DNA from: Streptomyces piniterrae
Lineage (GTDB): Bacteria; Actinomycetota; Actinomycetes; Streptomycetales; Streptomycetaceae
NCBI RefSeq assembly: GCF_005048155.1
Contig: NZ_SUMB01000007.1
Coordinates: 62,001-126,000, forward strand
Length of the DNA stretch: 64,000 bases
Direction: 5' to 3'
Shown: positions 59,350-64,000 of the stretch, one piece after another
How the letters are laid out: every line of letters begins with the position of its first letter
Numbering within the stretch: position 1 is the first letter of the stretch
Position numbers and translations under genes: made by a program
The notes under the pieces: generated by a model
Told to the model about the DNA's origin: nothing
Database searches by the model: none
What the model saw: only the letters and a program-made list of their open reading frames with translations

Positions 59350-60453
59350 ATGCCGTTGACCCCCGAGGACGTGCGGAACAAGCAGTTCACGACCGTCCGC
59401 CTCCGAGAAGGCTATGACGAGGACGAGGTCGATGCCTTCCTCGACGAGGTCGAAGCCGAACTGACCCGCCTGCTGCGCGAGAACGAGGACCTCCGCGCCA
59501 AGCTGGCCGCTGCCACCCGCGCCGCCGCGCAGAACCAGCAGCAGCAGGGCCTGCGCAAGGGACCCGACCAGCAGCAGGACCAGCAGCAGCGAGGCGGGGC
59601 CCCCGTGCCCGCCGCCATATCCGGTCCGCAGCCGGTCCCGCCGCAGCAGCAGGGGTTGGGTGGCCCGCCCCAACTGCCCGGTGGCGCACCGCAGCTGCCC
59701 CCAGGTCCCGGTGGTCATGGCCCGCAGGGTCACGGTCCCGGCCCGATGGGCCCCGGCGGCCCGATGGGCGGCCCCATGGGCGGCCCCGGTGGTCCGCAGC
59801 AGCTCCCGCAGGGGCAGCAGCAGGGCGGCCCCGGTGGTGACAGCGCCGCTCGGGTGCTGTCGCTGGCGCAGCAGACCGCCGACCAGGCGATCGCGGAGGC
59901 CCGTTCCGAGGCCAACAAGATCGTCGGCGAGGCGCGCAGCCGTGCCGAGGGCCTGGAGCGGGACGCCCGCGCCAAGGCCGACGCGCTGGAGCGGGACGCG
60001 CAGGAGAAGCACCGCGTGGCGATGGGCTCGCTGGAGTCGGCCCGCGCGACGCTGGAGCGCAAGGTCGAGGACCTGCGCGGCTTCGAGCGCGAGTACCGCA
60101 CCCGCCTGAAGTCCTACCTGGAGAGCCAGCTGCGTCAGCTGGAGAACCAGGCCGACGACTCGCTGGCCCCGCCGCGGACCCCGGCTGCCGCTTCGCTGCC
60201 GCCGTCCCCGTCGATGGCGTCGGCCGGTGCGGGCACCATGGGCGGCAACCACACCATGGGTGGCGGCCAGTCCATGGGCGGCAACCACTCGATGGCCGGC
60301 CCGTCCGGCGGTGGTCCGTCCTACGGTGGTCAGCAGCAGATGTCGCCGGCGATGACCCAGCCGATGGCTCCGGTGCGGCCGCAGAGCCCGCAGCCGATGG
60401 GCCAGGCGCCGTCACCGATGCGTGGCTTCCTCATCGACGAGGACGACAACTGA
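59350..60453 (+). CDS. divIVA: Polar growth determinant DivIVA
   Basis: Marks hyphal tips and directs wall growth; essential in Streptomyces. It has 367 residues. The N-terminal membrane-curvature domain is PLTPEDVRNKQFTTVRLREG onward (1-50). A Gln/Pro/Gly-rich disordered insert (about 60-165) separates it from a long coiled coil (about 165-270), and a second Met/Gly/Ser/Gln-rich tail ends with RGFLIDEDDN. ATG 59350 follows GTAGAG. Terminator 33 bases after the stop. Confidence 0.96.
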   Translation: MPLTPEDVRNKQFTTVRLREGYDEDEVDAFLDEVEAELTRLLRENEDLRAKLAAATRAAAQNQQQQGLRKGPDQQQDQQQRGGAPVPAAISGPQPVPPQQQGLGGPPQLPGGAPQLPPGPGGHGPQGHGPGPMGPGGPMGGPMGGPGGPQQLPQGQQQGGPGGDSAARVLSLAQQTADQAIAEARSEANKIVGEARSRAEGLERDARAKADALERDAQEKHRVAMGSLESARATLERKVEDLRGFEREYRTRLKSYLESQLRQLENQADDSLAPPRTPAAASLPPSPSMASAGAGTMGGNHTMGGGQSMGGNHSMAGPSGGGPSYGGQQQMSPAMTQPMAPVRPQSPQPMGQAPSPMRGFLIDEDDN

Positions 60454-60485
60454 CGCCCGCCTAGGGCACGTAGTCGGCAATCAGG

Positions 60486-60530
60486 GCCGGGCCCCCGGGG
60501 AGTTCTCTCCCCGGGGGCCCGGCTCTTTTC
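60486..60530 (+). terminator. Strong intrinsic terminator after divIVA
   Basis: Perfect 17-bp stem (60486-60502 with 60507-60523), loop TTCT, then TCTTTTC. One of the few here with a U-run. It ends the dcw cluster. Confidence 0.92.
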
Positions 60531-60583
60531 GCTGGCATGCCACGGGCCTCCGACGGCCCGTGCTCCGTGGCGGCGGATACGGA

Positions 60584-60614
60584 GAAGCCCCCGGCGGTGA
60601 GCGCCGGGGGCTTC
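60584..60614 (-). terminator. Terminator hairpin after ileS
   Basis: A 13-bp perfect stem (60584-60596 with 60602-60614) located 17 bases after the ileS stop on the - strand. A further hairpin with CACGGGCC/GGCCCGTG arms is at 60541-60562. Confidence 0.8.
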
Positions 60615-60631
60615 GTTGGGTGACGGGTCCG

Positions 60632-63600
60632 TTACGCCTTGCGCAGCCGGAACGTCAGGCCCAGGGCCTCGTCCTCGAAGACCTCGCCGTAGCCGTCCTC
60701 GGTGGCCTCGCCGGCGGCGCTGTCCTCGTTCGAGAAGGCCGTGGCCAGTACCTCGTCGGAGATCAGGCCCGCGTGGTCGGCCAGCGCGGTGCGCAGCTCG
60801 TCGTCGGCGGCCCGCCAGCGCAGCGCGATCCGGTCGGCGACGTCCAGGCCGCTGTTCTTGCGGGCCTCCTGGATGAGGCGGATCGCGTCGCGGGCCAGGC
60901 CGGCCCGGCGCAGCTCCGGGGTGATCTCCAGGTCGAGGGCGACCGTGGCGCCGGAGTCGGAGGCCACCGACCAGCCCTCCCGCGGGGTCTCGGTGATGAT
61001 CACCTCGTCGGGGGTGAGGGCGACGAGCTCGCCGTCGACCTCGACGCTCGCCGTGCCCTCGCGCAGCGCCAGCGAGAGCGCGGCGGCGTCCGCCGCGGCG
61101 ACGGCCTTGGCGACCGCCTGGACGCCCTTGCCGAACCGCTTGCCCAGGGCACGGAAATTCGCCTTCGCGGTGGTGTCCACGAGGGAACCGCCGACCTCCG
61201 AGAGGGATGCCAGCGAGGTGACGTTGAGTTCCTCGGCGATCTGCGCGCGCAGGTCCTCGGAGAGGTCCACGAAGCCGGCGGCCGCGACCAGCGCGCGGGA
61301 GAGCGGCTGGCGGGTCTTGACGCCGGACTCGGCGCGGGTGGCCCGGCCCAGCTCGACCAGTCGGCGGACCAGCAGCATCTGGGCGGACAGCGTCGGGTCG
61401 ACGGCCGAGGTGTCGGCGACCGGCCAGGTCGAGAGGTGGACGGAGTCGGCCGCGTCCGGGCTGACCGGCACGACCAGGTCCTGCCAGACCCGCTCGGTGA
61501 TGAACGGGGTGAGCGGGGCCATCAGTCGGGTGACCGTCTCGATGACGTCGTGGAGGGTGCGCAGCGCGGCCGCGTCGCCCTGCCAGAAGCGGCGGCGGGA
61601 GCGGCGGACGTACCAGTTGGAGAGGTCGTCGACGAAGGTGGACAGCAGCTTGCCGGCGCGCTGGGTGTCGTAGGACTCCAGGGCCTCGGTGACGTCCCCG
61701 ACCAGCGCGTTCAGCTCGCTGAGCAGCCAGCGGTCCAGCAGCGGGCGGTCGGCCGGCGCCGGGTCGGCGGCGGACGGCGCCCACTGGGACGTACGGGCGT
61801 ACAGCGCCTGGAAGGCGACGGTGTTCCAGTAGGTCAGCAGCGTCTTGCGGACGACCTCCTGGATGGTGGTGTGGCCCACCCGGCGCGCGGACCAGGGCGA
61901 GCCGCCGGCGGCCATGAACCAGCGGACCGCGTCGGCGCCGTGCTGGTCCATGAGCGGGATCGGCTGGAGGATGTTGCCCAGGTGCTTGGACATCTTCCGG
62001 CCGTCCTCGGCGAGGATGTGGCCGAGGCAGACGACGTTCTCGTACGACGACTTGTCGAAGACCAGGGTGCCGACGGCCATCAGCGTGTAGAACCAGCCAC
62101 GGGTCTGGTCGATGGCCTCCGAGATGAACTGCGCCGGGTAGCGCTTCTCGAAGAGCTCCTTGTTGCGGTACGGGTAGCCCCACTGCGCGAACGGCATGGA
62201 GCCCGAGTCGTACCAGGCGTCGATGACCTCCGGGACGCGGGTCGCGGTGCCCTGGCAGGTCGGGCAGGCGAAGGTGATCCCGTCGATGAACGGGCGGTGC
62301 GGGTCCAGGCCGGACTGGTCGGTGCCGGTCAGCTCGGTCAGCTCGGTCAGCGAGCCGACGCAGGTGAGGTGGTCCTCCTCGCAGCGCCAGATGGGCAGCG
62401 GGGTGCCCCAGTAGCGGTTGCGGGACAGCGCCCAGTCGATGTTGTTGTTGAGCCAGTCGCCGAACCGGCCGTGCTTGACCGACTCCGGGAACCAGTTGGT
62501 GTTGCCGTTCTCCCGGAGGAGGGCGTCCTTGACCGCGGTGGTACGGATGTACCACGACGGCTGGGCGTAGTAGAGCAGCGCGGTGTGGCAGCGCCAGCAG
62601 TGCGGATAGCTGTGCTCGTAGGCGATGTGCTTGAAGAGCAGGCCGCGGGCATCGAGATCGGCGACCAGCGCCTCGTCGGCCTTCTTGAAGAACTGGCCGC
62701 CGACCAGCGCCAGGCCCTCCTCGAAGGTGCCGTCCGGGCGGACCGGGTTGATCACCGGCAGGTCGTACGCCTTGCAGGTCCTGAGGTCGTCCTCACCGAA
62801 GGCCGGGGCCTGGTGGACCAGGCCGGTGCCGTCGTCGGTGGTGACGTACTCGGCGTTGACGACGAAGTTGGCGCCCTCCAGCTCGACGAGGGAGAACGGG
62901 CGCTCATAGGCCCAGCGCTCCATCTCGCGGCCGGTGAAGGACTGCCCGGTGGCCGTCCAGCCCTCGCCGAGGGCCTTCTCCAGCAGCGGCTCGGCGACGA
63001 CCAGCCGCTCGGCGCCGTCGGTGGCGACGACGTAGGTGACCTCGGGGTGCGCGGCGACCGCGGTGTTGGAGACCAGGGTCCAGGGGGTGGTCGTCCAGAC
63101 CAGCAGCGCGGCCTCGCCGGCCAGCGGGCCCGAGGTCAGCGGGAGGCGGACGAAGACGGACGGGTCGACGACGGTTTCGTAGCCCTGCGCCAGCTCGTGG
63201 TCAGAGAGGCCGGTGCCGCAGCGCGGGCACCAGGGGGCGACGCGGTGGTCCTGGACCAGCAGGCCCTTGTTGAAGATCTCCTTCAGCGACCACCACACGG
63301 ACTCGATGTACTGCGGGTCCATGGTGCGGTACGGGTCGTCGAGGTCGGTCCAGTAGCCCATGCGGGTGGTGAGCTCGGCGAAGGCGTCGGTGTGGCGGGT
63401 CACCGACTCGCGGCACTTGGCGTTGAACTCGGCGATGCCGTACGCCTCGATGTCCTTCTTGCCGTTGAAGCCCAGCTCCTTCTCCACGGCCAGCTCGACC
63501 GGGAGGCCGTGGCAGTCCCAGCCGGCCTTGCGGGCGACGTGGTAGCCCTGCATCGTGCGGAACCGGGGGAAGACGTCCTTGAAGACACGCGCCTCGATGT

Positions 63601-63787
63601 GGTGGGCGCCGGGCATGCCGTTGGCCGTCGGGGGGCCTTCGTAGAAGACCCACTCGGGCCGTCCCTCGGACTGCTGGAGGGTACGGGCGAAGACCTTCTG
63701 CTCCTGCCAGAACTCGAGCACGGCGTGCTCCAGGGCGGGAAGGTCTACCTGGGCGGGCACCTGGCGGTACTGGGGTTGCGGACTCAT
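60632..63787 (-). CDS. ileS: Isoleucyl-tRNA synthetase, eukaryote-like form
   Basis: Charges tRNA-Ile and edits valine. It has 1051 residues, the longer eukaryote-like (IleRS2) type. The HIGH signature reads GAHH at residues 60-63 (ANGMPGAHHIEARVFKD), and KMSK appears as RKMSKHLGN near residue 600. Zinc cysteines are seen in APWCPRCGTG and FACPTCQGT. The CP1 editing domain lies between. ATG 63787 has GGAGGAAG upstream, which the T-box sequesters. It converges on divIVA. Confidence 0.96.
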   Translation of the reverse strand: MSPQPQYRQVPAQVDLPALEHAVLEFWQEQKVFARTLQQSEGRPEWVFYEGPPTANGMPGAHHIEARVFKDVFPRFRTMQGYHVARKAGWDCHGLPVELAVEKELGFNGKKDIEAYGIAEFNAKCRESVTRHTDAFAELTTRMGYWTDLDDPYRTMDPQYIESVWWSLKEIFNKGLLVQDHRVAPWCPRCGTGLSDHELAQGYETVVDPSVFVRLPLTSGPLAGEAALLVWTTTPWTLVSNTAVAAHPEVTYVVATDGAERLVVAEPLLEKALGEGWTATGQSFTGREMERWAYERPFSLVELEGANFVVNAEYVTTDDGTGLVHQAPAFGEDDLRTCKAYDLPVINPVRPDGTFEEGLALVGGQFFKKADEALVADLDARGLLFKHIAYEHSYPHCWRCHTALLYYAQPSWYIRTTAVKDALLRENGNTNWFPESVKHGRFGDWLNNNIDWALSRNRYWGTPLPIWRCEEDHLTCVGSLTELTELTGTDQSGLDPHRPFIDGITFACPTCQGTATRVPEVIDAWYDSGSMPFAQWGYPYRNKELFEKRYPAQFISEAIDQTRGWFYTLMAVGTLVFDKSSYENVVCLGHILAEDGRKMSKHLGNILQPIPLMDQHGADAVRWFMAAGGSPWSARRVGHTTIQEVVRKTLLTYWNTVAFQALYARTSQWAPSAADPAPADRPLLDRWLLSELNALVGDVTEALESYDTQRAGKLLSTFVDDLSNWYVRRSRRRFWQGDAAALRTLHDVIETVTRLMAPLTPFITERVWQDLVVPVSPDAADSVHLSTWPVADTSAVDPTLSAQMLLVRRLVELGRATRAESGVKTRQPLSRALVAAAGFVDLSEDLRAQIAEELNVTSLASLSEVGGSLVDTTAKANFRALGKRFGKGVQAVAKAVAAADAAALSLALREGTASVEVDGELVALTPDEVIITETPREGWSVASDSGATVALDLEITPELRRAGLARDAIRLIQEARKNSGLDVADRIALRWRAADDELRTALADHAGLISDEVLATAFSNEDSAAGEATEDGYGEVFEDEALGLTFRLRKA

Positions 63788-63789
63788 CG

Positions 63790-64000
63790 GGGGCTTCCTC
63801 CGGCGGACACCTGCTGCGTTTTCCGTCCGGAGGGACGAGAGCCTGCGCTCCCGCGGTACCACCCTCCTTGGCGGTGCCACTGCACCGCCCCCTCATTGGG
63901 GTCGCGCTGCCGGTTCTACTCGCCCTGGGTGGCCCGCGGCCCGTGGGCTCCGCCCACTGTCCAGACCCGTGGGCGGAGCCCACTATCCAAAGCTTTCTTC
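63790..64000 (-). promoter_or_regulatory. T-box leader of ileS, translational type, upstream end outside window
   Basis: On the - strand the T-box core GGGTGGTACCGCGG is at 63851-63864. After it, CCTCCGG (63827-63833) can pair with CCGGAGG (63797-63803), which contains the ribosome site, so uncharged tRNA-Ile should open the site rather than prevent termination. A GTGGGCTCCGCCCAC / GTGGGCGGAGCCCAC pair further upstream and GAGTAGAACC are visible. The specifier codon is not found in the window. Confidence 0.9.

Noticed and set aside
1..64000. CRISPR array, prophage or insertion sequence
   Set aside because: No regularly spaced repeats, integrase, transposase or phage structural genes are seen.

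Overview
The window is chromosomal DNA of a Streptomyces or close relative. The evidence is very high GC content with strong G/C at third codon positions, GTG and TTG starts, several apparently leaderless genes, and a gene order I recognise from the Streptomyces coelicolor core chromosome: glucokinase through the thiamine genes and the division/cell-wall (dcw) cluster to ileS. Nothing looks like a prophage, insertion sequence, CRISPR array or biosynthetic gene cluster. No rRNA or tRNA gene was seen.

Positions 1-8.3 kb hold central metabolism and signalling: a partial ROK glucokinase, an endonuclease/exonuclease/phosphatase-fold protein, a small membrane protein with an alpha/beta hydrolase, a PlsC acyltransferase, a MacS/MacR-type two-component system, a phosphofructokinase carrying residues typical of pyrophosphate-dependent enzymes, and a D-lactate-dehydrogenase-like protein. 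Positions 8.2-14.4 kb are tied to aromatic amino acids: a fused TrpE-TrpG anthranilate synthase behind a Trp-rich leader peptide and attenuator, a MocR-type regulator divergent from a hydrolase, and a class II DAHP synthase. Positions 14.4-17 kb carry bacterioferritin-associated ferredoxin behind an iron box, bacterioferritin, a molybdopterin oxidoreductase and endonuclease IV.

Positions 17-28.8 kb carry a four-PASTA Ser/Thr kinase (PknL/PkaF type), thiO-thiS-thiG under a TPP riboswitch, a ferredoxin-reductase-like flavoprotein, an Rv2175c-like DNA-binding protein, thiE, metF with a Tyr/Gln-rich membrane protein, a phytoene-desaturase-like flavoprotein and a DUF4126 membrane protein. Positions 29.2-33 kb are an autoregulated-looking operon (ABC ATPase, YhgE/Pip membrane protein, TetR). 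Positions 33.1-41.8 kb hold a HEPN-domain protein, a methyltransferase, a DUF3040 protein, a MoxR-DUF58-transglutaminase operon and a beta-carbonic anhydrase.

Positions 42-60.5 kb are the dcw cluster on the + strand: rsmH, ftsL, ftsI, murE, murF, mraY, murD, ftsW, murG, ftsQ, ftsZ, ylmD, ylmE, sepF, ylmG, divIVA. Many junctions are 4-base stop/start overlaps, and the cluster ends at a strong intrinsic terminator. It makes peptidoglycan precursors (MurE, MurF, MraY, MurD, MurG), builds the septum (FtsZ, SepF, FtsQ, FtsL, FtsW, FtsI) and directs polar growth (DivIVA). I see no mraZ or ftsA. The window closes with convergent ileS, whose leader is a translational T-box and whose enzyme has the HIGH motif rewritten as GAHH.

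The most interesting points are the GAHH motif, the phosphofructokinase residues, palindromic repeat elements inserted in frame inside the PASTA kinase and murE, a small translationally coupled ORF between the DUF58 and transglutaminase genes, the divergent MocR control region, and a telomere-like palindrome in the ftsZ promoter region.
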